Shown one piece after another: positions 1 through 9,239 of a DNA stretch of 32,348 nt. A program made the translations under genes and the position numbers. Source of the stretch: Phoronis australis. Lineage: Eukaryota > Phoronida > Phoronidae. The DNA lies in contig NMRA01000260.1 of the NCBI GenBank assembly GCA_002633005.1, forward strand, positions 429,559 through 461,906, given 5' to 3'. The notes below the pieces were generated by a model. It saw only the letters and a list, made by a program, of their open reading frames with translations. It was not told the DNA's origin and did not search any database. Each line of letters starts with the position of its first letter. The stretch's first letter is position 1.

Positions 1-2327
1 GATAAGTTTGGGGTCAAAACTTTAACATGGTTGTGTAATGAATTTAGTTTGCCGAGTGATTCTGCAATCAGGTACTCAGCTACTACCTTGTTCTATGAAT
101 TGGCCTGCAAAAGAGCTCTCATTAGAAACTCGGCCCATTTCACGGCACCTACATCATCAATAGATTTGTTCAAAAACACTGATTTATGTTTCTGTGTGTG
201 GAGCAGGGCAATTAAGCAGACTTTTCATATTGGTGTTTTCTAGTACAATCATAGACTAAAAGTGCAAAAGCAACTTCCGCTTTAAATTCCCATTACTTCA
301 TAGTGGTGCAGATGAATACATCCCACTGACAGTCCCTCTCATTGTTTGATTAGGTTGAGTTCACATGAGCTTTTTGAAATTGGCCTCTTAATGGAATTCT
401 CCCTTGTTATCAGTTGCAGCTACCAACTTCACAGTGCATATTCTTCATCGCAGTGGCCTTGAAAATTTATGGTACATGATATGGCATCCTTGTATTTCAA
501 GGGGTTTGCCTTTTTGATGATCCATTAGTACACCTCACTGCTCATCATTTGAAATGGTATAATTGCATTATTATAGCAAGAAAGGTGTTAAAACGCTGTT
601 TATACATTGTACCAGTAGGTCAAAACCTCCCATCTACATTACATGGGACTTGTAGATGTTGCTGTACACCTGTCCACCGAACATCTGATTACTGTCTGGG
701 GGAGGGGACAGTTTTCGTAATGGATATAATGGGAATGTGCTGCTGAGGTGAAATGCATTTTTCAGGAGAAAATTTTAGCTGCTGCATATTATAATCAGAC
801 ATTCATAAGCCAACTAATTAGTAGATTGGTCGATCAAATATGCAAATACTCAAGTATTGTTTAATTTAAAAATTTGACATAACGTATTGAGTGGTGAAGG
901 GTTTATTATTGATACATCTTTCAGTTTGTTGATTTTCTGAATAATTGATCACTTATGTCACTAGTAACACACAATCAGTGTGTGTTATCAATAATGATTT
1001 CACAGTTTCCCACATGGAGCAATCGATTCTTATGTTATGCAGATGGCTAATTCTCATTTTGTTTTGAGTAATAATGACATGAGCCTCCTTTTAGGTTTTA
1101 AAAACAATGCATTCTAGCTTTTTTGCCCGGCATCACGACTCACAGGCCAATTGTCTACCATGGCTGAATGAGTTCCTAAAGCAGGCACCAAATAACTGAA
1201 ACTTAAAGCATCTAGTATGGTTAAGTTTTATTGTTCATCTTGATGTGCAACAAGATCCTCACCTCAACTTCCAACTTGAGGAATTCAGTTTTAGAATCCA
1301 AACAGGTTTTCGTTTATGGAATTTCAATTTATTTTAGCTGGTGTTATATTTTAGTAATGTCATAGTTCTGCTTCACACTGTGAACTCACAACAGGTACTT
1401 TAGGCCAGACACTTGCTCTTGATAACCGGGTTTCTTGTCATCAGCAGCTCTTGTACATATTGGTATGCTGTGAAATGGGCTGAGTTGATAATAAATGAAG
1501 AAAATTGATATAAAGTGCTTTTCACACTTTCTCCTTAAAAGTCCCCATTTTGAACCATGACCCCCAACGTGATGATAAAAGTAAGTTTTAACAGACTATA
1601 ATTGAATAGATATCATTATACTAAAGCTACAACATGATATAATAATCATATCGAGGCTGAATAGTTTTTGAGGTATGCCTGGTATGCTTATAAATGCAAA
1701 CTTTGTTAAGACACAAAACACTAATTAATAGGTAGAAGCACGAAAATTGTGAGACATCCAATAGAGAAAACAGATAAAGTCTGAGTCCAATACTGGAATA
1801 CGGACGAAACGTGGCTACTTTTAGTAAGTTTTATTCCAGTATTGGACTCAAATTTTATCCACTAATTAGGTAGCTTATTGCAAAAAATGAGATTTGTGTT
1901 GTTGACCATCTGCACTGTCTAATTTTGAAGAAAATCTTTGAGATGCTGAATTTTGTTTGAAAATCTGACATCTGCAATATCCCATCAGTGTTCTCTAGTG
2001 ACTGTATCTATTAATAATAGTTTTTATGCCACATATGTTTAGATACATGTTTTGATACGCTTCATGAAATAACAGTGTCACACTTGGCTGAGGTTGCTGC
2101 ACTGAATGTAGTTAACAGTTAAAAACTTGTTTGTAGCTTGGACATTCATTACACGTTGAAGTGAACATAACTTTACAGTTGAATTGTCCACATGGATGAT
2201 TCAACTATAAAATCATATTCAACCAAACATTAATAATCACCCTGCTTCTTGTTTTCTATGTACAATTTATACGCTGTTCTTGTGGCTTTTAAATTGAGTT
2301 GCTAATTGATCTTGTGATATTTTCCAG
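1..2327. other. Non-coding 5' region or intron, no exon recognised
   Basis: No reading frame here carries a recognisable domain, and none of the short ATG-started frames (the longest is about 70 codons) is bordered by convincing splice sites plus domain signatures. The base composition is AT-rich like the introns downstream. Because the CCP exon at 2328 starts in phase 1, an upstream exon must exist, so at least the right part of this stretch is intron. The only structured item I see is the inverted repeat at 1773-1859. Confidence 0.6.
1773..1859. repeat. Inverted repeat with 28-bp arms and a hammerhead-like motif
   Basis: The arms are 1773-1800 and 1832-1859. They match as reverse complements with two mismatches and contain GAGTCCAATACTGGAATA and its complement, around a 31-nt loop. 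On the plus strand the left arm and loop also read CTGA-GTCC-(13 nt)-GGAC-GAAAC. This resembles the CUGAnGA / stem II / GAAA part of a type I hammerhead ribozyme that has lost three bases (TGA) from the core. I cannot build a good stem III, so it is at best a decayed relic. It may equally be a small foldback or MITE-type element. Confidence 0.5.
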
Positions 2328-2501
2328 TTGTTGACTGTGGAGATCCTGGTCAAGTAGCAAACGCAGCAAGGAGTGGTTCAGACTTTACAGAATCCAATTC
2401 TGTAACCTACAGTTGCAACTCAGGATATGCACATAGTTCAGGAACTTTAACGCGACAATGTCAATCATCTGGCTCATGGTCTGGATCACAACCATCTTGT
2501 G
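2328..2501 (+). CDS. Exon: CCP/Sushi domain 1
   Basis: This is a 174-bp exon preceded by TTTCCAG and followed by the donor GTTTGT. It is in phase 1 on both sides and codes for one complete complement-control-protein (Sushi) module of 58 residues. The four cysteines at module positions 3, 29, 44 and 57 and the tryptophan at 50 (GSWSG) are the family hallmarks: C1-C3 and C2-C4 disulfides, with the tryptophan packing the core. CCP modules mediate extracellular protein binding in complement regulators, selectins and adhesion proteins. This copy is the most diverged of the seven: it starts VDCGDPG where the others read RNCGDPG, and has SSGTLTRQC where they have SGGTLSRQC. There is no start codon in the exon; it is internal to a larger gene. 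Confidence 0.9.
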
Positions 2502-2851
2502 GTTTGTGGAATTTTTTTTGTGTGTCAGTTTCAAACATTTTGGTGCCAAATGTCTTTTAAAATTATGGTAATTATCCAGATTTAACTTTGCTGCAAATTG
2601 TGGAAACTTCACCATTTGTTGTTTTGTGACATGGAGGCTTCAGAATGTAGTATCCTAGGTGACGTCTACACATACACACTATTGTAGTAATAGACTAAAA
2701 TTTTCTTGATTTTTATTTTGCTGAAGAAATTTGAAAGAAATGGAATTTCGTCTATCAGCCATATTGTGTGCTATGTAAAGAATTTCTGTACTCTGCTGAT
2801 AGAGAAACAAAATTAGCTTGTCCAAAATTTTCTGAATGTTTCGTTTTTCAG
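2502..2851 (+). other. Intron between CCP1 and CCP2
   Basis: This 350-bp intron has the donor GTTTGT and the acceptor TTTTTCAG. It is AT-rich and nothing coding was recognised in it. Confidence 0.8.
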
Positions 2852-3025
2852 TTCGTAACTGTGGAGATCCGGGTAATGTTGCCAATGCAGCTAAGAGTGG
2901 CACAGACTACACAGAGTCAAATTCTGTCACCTACACATGTAACTCTGGATATGTACATAGTGGAGGAACCTTGTCTAGACAGTGTCAGTCATCGGGCTCG
3001 TGGTCAGGATCGCCACCTACCTGTG
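2852..3025 (+). CDS. Exon: CCP/Sushi domain 2
   Basis: This 174-bp phase 1-1 exon lies between the acceptor CGTTTTTCAG and the donor GTCAGT. The 58-residue module has the four cysteines and GSWSG of the family and reads RNCGDPGNVANAAKSG at its start, as in CCP3 to CCP7. Silent third-base differences (for example CCG for CCA, GTT for GTG) separate it from the later copies, so it left the homogenised group earlier. The first ~42 bp of the following intron (3026-3067) are the same as those after CCP6 (6623-6664), so CCP2 and CCP6 share a more recent common ancestor or a conversion tract. Confidence 0.92.
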
Positions 3026-3622
3026 GTCAGTGGAACTTAATTTTTGATGACTCTTGAAATTAGTCACTATTTTCAGATTTGTGGTGTGAAAAATAGAAGT
3101 TAGATTACGTGGACTGCATGACTGCCTGCCTTTAACTTGCAGACCATTCTGAAAACAAGATCACCTGTAATGCTATTCACCAGTTTTGAGTATATAGTAC
3201 ACGTTAGGTTTTTGCTGCATCTTTAAATAGCTTGGCACGAAAAGGAATAATGAGAAACTAATGGTAAAACACTCAACGTTTTTGAATTTTATGTTTTCTA
3301 GTTTGCAACTGTGGAAATTCTGGGAACATAACCTCATGTTAGCTATGGAATAGAACTACTATAACTTGATGCTAAACATGAAAAATACTTGTCATCCTTA
3401 TTGTTTAGTAAATTGATGAGATTTCACTGTTTGTATAGTGCAGATGGATTTCAGATTTTAACTCTTATGTTGGCATGCCAGCATATGATGGAGCATTTTA
3501 AACATGTTATGAAAATTATTTTTCTTTTACATAAATGTTAATTGAAAATGACAAGATTTCTAAGCAGGGTTTAGTATCAACAAAAATTTTTGTGATGTTT
3601 TTAGTTGCTTTGATTTTTGCAG
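3026..3622 (+). other. Intron between CCP2 and CCP3, with a dead CCP start
   Basis: This is an intron of about 600 bp that contains the CCP relic at 3302-3342. The part just before CCP3 (about 3540-3610) is a diverged relative of the sequence before CCP4 (about 4600-4680). That shows a duplication older than the 1120-bp tandem one. Confidence 0.75.
3302..3342 (+). pseudogene. Relic of a CCP exon (acceptor plus first ~12 codons)
   Basis: TTTTCTAG is followed directly by bases that read like the start of a CCP exon in the expected phase (CNCGNSGNI, compared with RNCGDPGNV). The similarity then stops and an in-frame TAG follows. No second, third or fourth cysteine of a module can be found. I read it as a truncated, unusable CCP exon left by an unequal exchange in the array. 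Confidence 0.6.
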
Positions 3623-3796
3623 CTCGCAATTGTGGAGATCCAGGCAATGTGGCCAATGCTGCTAAGAGTGGCACTGACTATACAGAGTCAAAGTTTGTCA
3701 CATATACATGTAACTCTGGATATGTACACAGTGGAGGAACCTTGTCAAGACAATGTCAGTCTTCGGGGTCATGGTCAGGATCGCCACCTACCTGTG
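3623..3796 (+). CDS. Exon: CCP/Sushi domain 3
   Basis: This 174-bp phase 1-1 exon has the acceptor TTTTTGCAG and the donor GTTAGT. It is a full Sushi module with C3, C29, C44, C57 and W50. It carries phenylalanine at module position 24 (TTT), where CCP4 and CCP6 have serine (TCT). Apart from that codon it is essentially identical in DNA to CCP4. It is the first exon of the 1120-bp tandem unit. Frames that open with ATG just upstream run from intron into this exon and are not real starts. Confidence 0.93.
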
Positions 3797-4742
3797 GTTA
3801 GTAGTATTATGTAGTGCGCAGTTACTGAAATGTTTTAGCTGTGTTGGGATTGCTAGATGGGTTTTTGCTGATAATGAGATGAAGTGATGGCCAGAGCTGA
3901 CCTCAGTTTTACTGCAAGTAGTCACACCAATCAATGTTATTATGCTCCCAAATATACATTTCTAGCTGCATGCATACTGATGTGATCTCTGTAGTCACCT
4001 AAACCCTTGGTAGTTCTTCATGGCTTGGCAGATGTGCTCATGAAGCTGATGTCAGATTGTAACTCCTTTCGGACAGTTCTTAGATGGCTACTGCTGTGCT
4101 TCCTTAAGTCGCACTTTGTCTCTCTGTCTAAGTAACTACTAAGTAACTCACTGGATGAAATGTGGCAGAGGAATTTGTATCAATGACTAGACAATGCTTC
4201 ATACATATGAATCTTCAAGATGAGGTGACTTTTGTTGTTGCCCCCTTAGTGGCAATATTATGTTGGTGTCCTTGTTATGTCATCTGCCTCTATCTGGCAA
4301 ACGATTTGAGGGATTGTCATAGAGAATATCTTCCTATTGACAAGAGCATAGATGACAATTTTACGAAGGACCCATATACCCTCTATTAACCGTTTTAAGG
4401 TTTGTTGTTCCTTCTACTCAGTTCAGTAAAGGTTTGTCATGATATATCTGAGAGATATGTTTTTGTGATGTAAATATTTTTGACATTGATTTTCCCATCA
4501 CGTGAGACCACTGCTGCACTTCTTTGCCTCATTGAAGTGATTACATTTCATGGAAAGTCTTATGTTCTGGCCATTATTGTTCTTTTACTTGGTTGGTTGA
4601 AAATGACAAAATTTTGTATAAGGAATTAGTAACAACAAAACTGTTTGGGATTTTTACCCTTATTCTTTTAGTTTTGCCCTATTGTTTTTTAACTTGATCA
4701 GCACCTTTGAAATCAGTAAATAAATGTATTTTCATTTTCCAG
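3797..4742 (+). other. Intron between CCP3 and CCP4
   Basis: This is a 946-bp intron, duplicated almost unchanged as 4917-5862. It holds a 75-codon open frame that I regard as chance. No RNA gene or transposon signature was recognised. Confidence 0.8.
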
Positions 4743-4916
4743 CTCGCAATTGTGGAGATCCAGGCAATGTGGCCAATGCTGCTAAGAGTGGCACTGACTA
4801 TACAGAGTCAAAGTCTGTCACATATACATGTAACTCTGGATATGTACACAGTGGAGGAACCTTGTCAAGACAATGTCAGTCTTCGGGGTCATGGTCAGGA
4901 TCGCCACCTACCTGTG
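4743..4916 (+). CDS. Exon: CCP/Sushi domain 4
   Basis: This 174-bp phase 1-1 exon has the acceptor CATTTTCCAG and the donor GTTAGT. It is a complete Sushi module with serine at module position 24. It is the middle exon of the tandem duplication, and its intron on either side is the same sequence copied twice. Splicing it in or out would leave the frame unchanged, so copy number can vary without breaking the protein. Confidence 0.93.
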
Positions 4917-5862
4917 GTTAGTAGTATTATGTAGTGCACAGTTACTGAAATGTTTTAGCTGTGTTGGGATTGCTAGATGGGTTTTTGCTGATAATGAGAT
5001 GAAGTGATGGCCAGAGCTGACCTCAGTTTTACTGCAAGTAGTCACACCAATCAATGTTATTATGCTCCCAAATATACATTTCTAGCTGCATGCATACTGA
5101 TGTGATCTCTGTAGTCACCTAAACCCTTGGTGGTTCTTCATGGCTTGGCAGATGTGCTCATGAAGCTGATGTCAGATTGTAACTCCTTTCGGACAGTTCT
5201 TGGATGGCTACTGCTGTGCTTCCTTAAGTCGCACTTTGTCTCTCTGTCTAAGTAACTACTAAGTAACTCACTGGATGAAATGTGGCAGAGGAATTTGTAT
5301 CAATGACTAGACAATGCTTCATACATATGAATCTTCAAGATGAGGTGACTTTTGTTGTTGCCCCCTTAGTGGCAATATTATGTTGGTGTCCTTGTTATGT
5401 CATCTGCCTCTATCTGGCAAATGATTTGAGGGATTGTCATAGAGAATATCTTCCTATTGACAAGAGCATAGATGACAATTTTACGACGGACCCATATACC
5501 CTCTATTAACCGTTTTAAGGTTTGTTGTTCCTTCTACTCAGTTCAGTAAAGCTTTGTCATGATATATCTGAGAGATATGTTTTTGTGAGGTAAATATTTA
5601 TGACATTGATTTTCCCATCACGTGAGACCACTGCTGCACTTCTTTGCCTCATTGAAGTGATTACATTTCATGGAAAGTCTTATGTTCTGGCCATTATTGT
5701 TCTTTTACTTGGTTGGTTGAAAATGACAAAATTTTGTATAAGGAATTAGTAACAACAAAACTGTTTGGGATTTTTACCCTTACTCTTTTAGTTTTGCCCT
5801 ATTGTTTTTTAACTTGATCAGCACCTTTGAAATCAGTAAATAAATGTATTTTCATTTTCCAG
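4917..5862 (+). other. Intron between CCP4 and CCP5 (copy of the CCP3-CCP4 intron)
   Basis: This 946-bp intron differs from 3797-4742 at only about ten positions (roughly 1 percent). Nothing else was recognised in it. Confidence 0.8.
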
Positions 5863-6036
5863 CTCGCAATTGTGGAGATCCAGGCAACGTGGCCAATGCT
5901 GCTAAGAGTGGCACTGACTATACAGAGTCAAAGTTTGTCACATATACATGTAACTCTGGATATGTACACAGTGGAGGAACCTTGTCAAGACAATGTCAGT
6001 CTTCGGGGTCATGGTCAGGATCGCCACCTACCTGTG
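5863..6036 (+). CDS. Exon: CCP/Sushi domain 5
   Basis: This 174-bp phase 1-1 exon has the acceptor CATTTTCCAG (copied from CCP4) and the donor GTTAGT. It is a Sushi module with phenylalanine at position 24, the same as CCP3, and a silent AAC for AAT in GDPGNV. Identity to the tandem unit stops at its donor. The following intron has only a short further match (TTTTAGCTGTGTTGGGATTG) to the introns after CCP3 and CCP4. Confidence 0.93.
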
Positions 6037-6448
6037 GTTAGTGAAATGATGCAGTTCGTCTGCTCAGAAGCCGAGTTTTAGCTGTGTTGGGATTGCTAGT
6101 TGGAATTGGGTGGGGGTCAGATCTCAGACCTCAGTTTTGGTACAAATGCTCACTCCAGTAAATGTCACATTGCTGTCATCTCTGTCTACACGCCTTTGCC
6201 TGACCATTATGGCATTCACAATGTTTTCTTAGTTCATAAAATTTTACAGATATTTTACTGATTAAATTACATAGCATATATCTTGAATATTTTATGGACA
6301 CTATATGTTATTATTTTATGCCAAACAGTCATTAAGCAACAAAAATTGTTTTTTATTGTTATGTTATAGATTTGTCTTCATTGTTTGCCAACAGCACAAT
6401 TGATTCATTCATAAGCTGCTTTGGAATAAATGTACTTGTATTTTCCAG
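6037..6448 (+). other. Intron between CCP5 and CCP6
   Basis: This is a 412-bp AT-rich intron with the acceptor GTATTTTCCAG. No feature was recognised other than the short stretch shared with the neighbouring CCP introns. Confidence 0.8.
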
Positions 6449-6622
6449 CTCGCAATTGTGGAGATCCAGGCAATGTGGCCAATGCTGCTAAGAGTGGCAC
6501 TGACTACACAGAGTCAAAGTCTGTCACATATACATGTAACTCTGGATATGTACACAGTGGAGGAACCTTGTCTAGACAATGTCAGTCATCAGGGTCGTGG
6601 TCGGGATCGCCACCTACCTGTG
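6449..6622 (+). CDS. Exon: CCP/Sushi domain 6
   Basis: This 174-bp phase 1-1 exon has the acceptor TATTTTCCAG and the donor GTCAGT. It is a Sushi module with serine at position 24. It is a mosaic: its 5' part matches CCP3 to CCP5, while its end (TCTAGACA, TCATC, GGGTCGTGG) and the start of its downstream intron match CCP2. That pattern suggests gene conversion or unequal exchange inside the exon. Confidence 0.92.
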
Positions 6623-7461
6623 GTCAGTGGAACTTAATTTTTGATGACTCTTGAAATTAGTCACAGTGTTGGGCTATAGAATCGAACAAGTTGGGAGTAA
6701 CGGGAAAACACCGTAATGTCTATAGCCCAACAACAAGTTCGGAAGATGGCCCCTGTAGCCAATATTTTACACGACTGATTAACTCCATTCTGGAATTTGT
6801 GGTTGGAGGGCCATGAACTCTCTTGTTTCATAATTGGTGTAATCTCCAATAAGATCGTATGTAGCCTGATTGGGCTGTGTTGTTAAAAATAAAAGTTATG
6901 TAATATTTGAACATAAACCAATAGCATTTCTGAAATCCTTGTCAAATGGTGATCATGTTTAGTTTTTGAATCTCTAAAATTGCCCAATTACAACCGAAGT
7001 TATGACTATCTATCCTTTCCGAACACTGATGCCAATTCGCCCTGGGTTTGACTGTGTTCACAGGGAGTCTGTAATAAGCCCGGTAGATAATTAGCCTACC
7101 TGTTGTCATACTAGACAAAAGAGTGTGCTTGCAGTTAACAAAGAAGCTAGATGTTATCACACGCTCACAACCCTCTACGTCTGGTAAAGTCACTGAACGC
7201 TGAAACGCCGTCATGTTTTGAAACTGTTTTTATTAAATTTTTCACGTGATATTAATCTAAATGGTGATGTGCCATCATTTTATGTCAATTCTATATTTCA
7301 CCTTTCCCTTGTGGTCAAATTGTTGTGCCTGACCTGAAGTTCATAAGCATCCCCTTCAGGAGAGCTTTGTGGGTATGTATCTATGCCTTGTATTGATCTC
7401 CTTTATCTAGTTTTTTCCCTTCTTATCCTCAACTTCAGTCTTGTAAAATAATCTTTTCCAG
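6623..7461 (+). other. Intron between CCP6 and CCP7
   Basis: This is an 839-bp intron. Its first 42 bp are shared with the intron after CCP2, and then a short hairpin (6667-6732) marks the end of the match. The stretch 7000-7210 is less AT-rich and carries a 90-codon minus-strand frame, but no domain or splice pattern supports a gene. Confidence 0.7.
6667..6732. repeat. Hairpin with 14-bp perfect inverted repeat
   Basis: The arms are 6667-6680 (TGTTGGGCTATAGA) and 6719-6732, perfect reverse complements around a 38-nt loop. The hairpin begins two bases after the point where the intron stops matching the intron behind CCP2. It could therefore be the end of a small inserted foldback element or the footprint of a rearrangement. 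I do not recognise the family. Confidence 0.6.
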
Positions 7462-7635
7462 CTCGTAATTGTGGAGATCCTGGCAATGTGGCCAATGCTG
7501 CTAAGAGTGGCACTGACTATACAGAGTCAAAGTTTGTCACATATACATGTAACTCTGGATATGTACACAGTGGAGGAACCTTGTCAAGACAATGTCAGTC
7601 TTCGGGGTCATGGTCTGGAACACCACCTACCTGTG
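7462..7635 (+). CDS. Exon: CCP/Sushi domain 7
   Basis: This 174-bp phase 1-1 exon has the acceptor ATCTTTTCCAG and the donor GTTTGT. It is the last Sushi module before the TSP1 exon. It carries phenylalanine at position 24 like CCP3 and CCP5. Near its end it reads GSWSGTPPTCG, the only threonine in place of serine in the late group. The exon is otherwise nearly identical to CCP3 to CCP5, although its introns are unrelated to theirs, so exon homogenisation has outlasted intron similarity. Confidence 0.92.
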
Positions 7636-8572
7636 GTTTGTAGAACTCGATCTTGTGTTTATTGCCTTGCACTCTTTGTGTTACTTAAATCAAGGATGCA
7701 GTCAACTGCTGCCTTTACTGAAGTGCTTGATCATGAAATTACTTTCTCCTTACTCGGACTCGTTATGCTCTCGCGCTGTTTGGTGACTTTCCCAAATTTG
7801 CTGTTGGGGGAACTCTGGCCGTGTCGTTATCAGTTTGACAATGATAGCAAGGGGAGAAAGTTGGCAAATTAATGTGATACATAGTCCAGGGCTCTCTTTG
7901 ACTGTGTTTATCTGATGTACGCTCACATAATCCAGCAATTATTTTGTAAATGCAGCGCCTGTATGATGCTAACCTATATTTAAAACCTCCAATTTCAAAT
8001 AATGTTCAACAAATGCCATGAAGAAGATGTGTTTTGTATGAACTACTATCGCCAAAAGAAAATTTGAATGAAGAAACACGGTTGACTTTCAGAGAAATTA
8101 GACTTTAACTTTCACGGGCTGATTCCTTTGTGTGCTGTAATTAGGACTACAGCTTTGTGTAGGCTTGTTAGTCAAGTTTAATAGAACGTGGTACTAGATA
8201 GGATCGTGATGGACATCTGTTGATTTTAAAAGTCCTGGGGAATGATATGTAACGAAACCTGGCGTCACATGTCTCAGTAGCTGATGGATTAAGCAGTTAA
8301 TGGTTGGACACGTTACAGTTACCTGGAGTTGGGATACAAACGATAAGCATGATGACATTTCAAATACACATGATCTATAGGGACTGATGGATGATAAAAT
8401 TTGGCAGGTTTATTCAGAACCAACAGTGTAATAAAACAACTTTCTTATTGTCTAGGACCATAAAGTCTTTGTTAAGCTCAAATAAACAGTGATCTAATTT
8501 CAATTTCCCATTAGCGAACTCAGATCTCAGTCAAGTTATATCATTTTAAATTATTTGTAAATTTTTTATAAG
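7636..8572 (+). other. Intron between CCP7 and the TSP1 exon
   Basis: This is a 937-bp AT-rich intron. I saw no domain, RNA gene or clear repeat in it. Confidence 0.75.
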
Positions 8573-8776
8573 TGGTGGCAACACAATCTGGTGGCTGGTC
8601 AACTGAATTTGGCCCCTGGGAGCAGGAGTGCACACCATGTGGAACAAGGACGCGCAGAAAACTGTGTAATAATCCCCCACCACCCTCTGGTGAGACTTGC
8701 AGTGGAACAGCACAGTCAGAGACGGAACAGTGTTTTTGCCCTACAACAGAGACAATCAATCTCCACAATGTAAAAG
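8573..8776 (+). CDS. Exon: thrombospondin type 1 repeat (TSP1)
   Basis: This 204-bp phase 1-1 exon has the acceptor TTTTTTATAAG and the donor GTAATG. The 68 residues include SGGWSTEFGPWEQECTPC, then GTRTRRKLCNNPPPPSG, then ETCSGTAQSETEQC. That is the TSP1 pattern of spaced tryptophans, an arginine ladder (RTRR) and six to seven cysteines, C-terminally extended by ~18 residues (CPTTETINLHN). TSP1 repeats are extracellular, bind glycosaminoglycans and matrix proteins, and occur beside CCP and lectin domains in many invertebrate surface proteins. The alternative phase that opens with ATG at 8572 would not change the reading frame of the domain. Confidence 0.88.
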
Positions 8777-9239
8777 GTAATGATAGCATTCAACAATCAA
8801 TTTTCCCGTGCTAATATGTGGCAGCTGTACATTATTTCTCTATCTCAGGACATATTACATTGGTGCTGTGCTACACAGGAAGTTTTAGTGTCCTTAATGT
8901 ACAAGATTTGACGAGTACACGATAATGTTGGTGCAACGTGAAATTGATGTATGCAAGAAAAATCATAGTGAGTTGTTTGAATCCACCTGTTACCATCATT
9001 TGTTTTTCGTAAAGTTTACACCATATTTTTGTTTTGTCGGCGTATCTGTGCTTTGTGATTGCATCTTTCCTATGTGATGAAGTTGGTGATAACGTCTAGT
9101 TTTTTAATTGTGTAAGAAGTCAATTCATATAATTATTAAATTTGCGATAAATTTCTAGTTCTAGTTGTTAATAATTTCTGTCGTCTTTTAGTACACTTTG
9201 TGTTGTCTTGGACACAGAGTTGCCTTAGGTAAATTTAAG

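Larger units (their letters stand above)
3621..6039 (+). repeat. Tandem duplication of a CCP exon-plus-intron unit, period 1120 bp
   Basis: Positions 3621-4919 match 4741-6039 with about ten single-base differences and no length change that I can see. The start points of CCP3, CCP4 and CCP5 (3623, 4743, 5863) are exactly 1120 bp apart. Similarity begins at the AG of the CCP3 acceptor and ends at the donor of CCP5, so the unit is exactly one exon plus one intron. That is what unequal crossing-over between near-identical exons would produce. A 75-codon open frame in the intron (4162-4389 and 5282-5509) is copied along with it and shows no domain. Confidence 0.9.

Noticed and set aside
4162-4389. 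75-codon open frame in the CCP3-CCP4 intron, kept in the copy at 5282-5509
   Set aside because: It is preserved only because the whole intron is duplicated at ~99 percent. No domain, and changes fall without regard to codon position.
6942-7214. 90-codon minus-strand frame in the CCP6-CCP7 intron
   Set aside because: No domain, and opposite strand to the gene. Only the slightly higher GC made it stand out.
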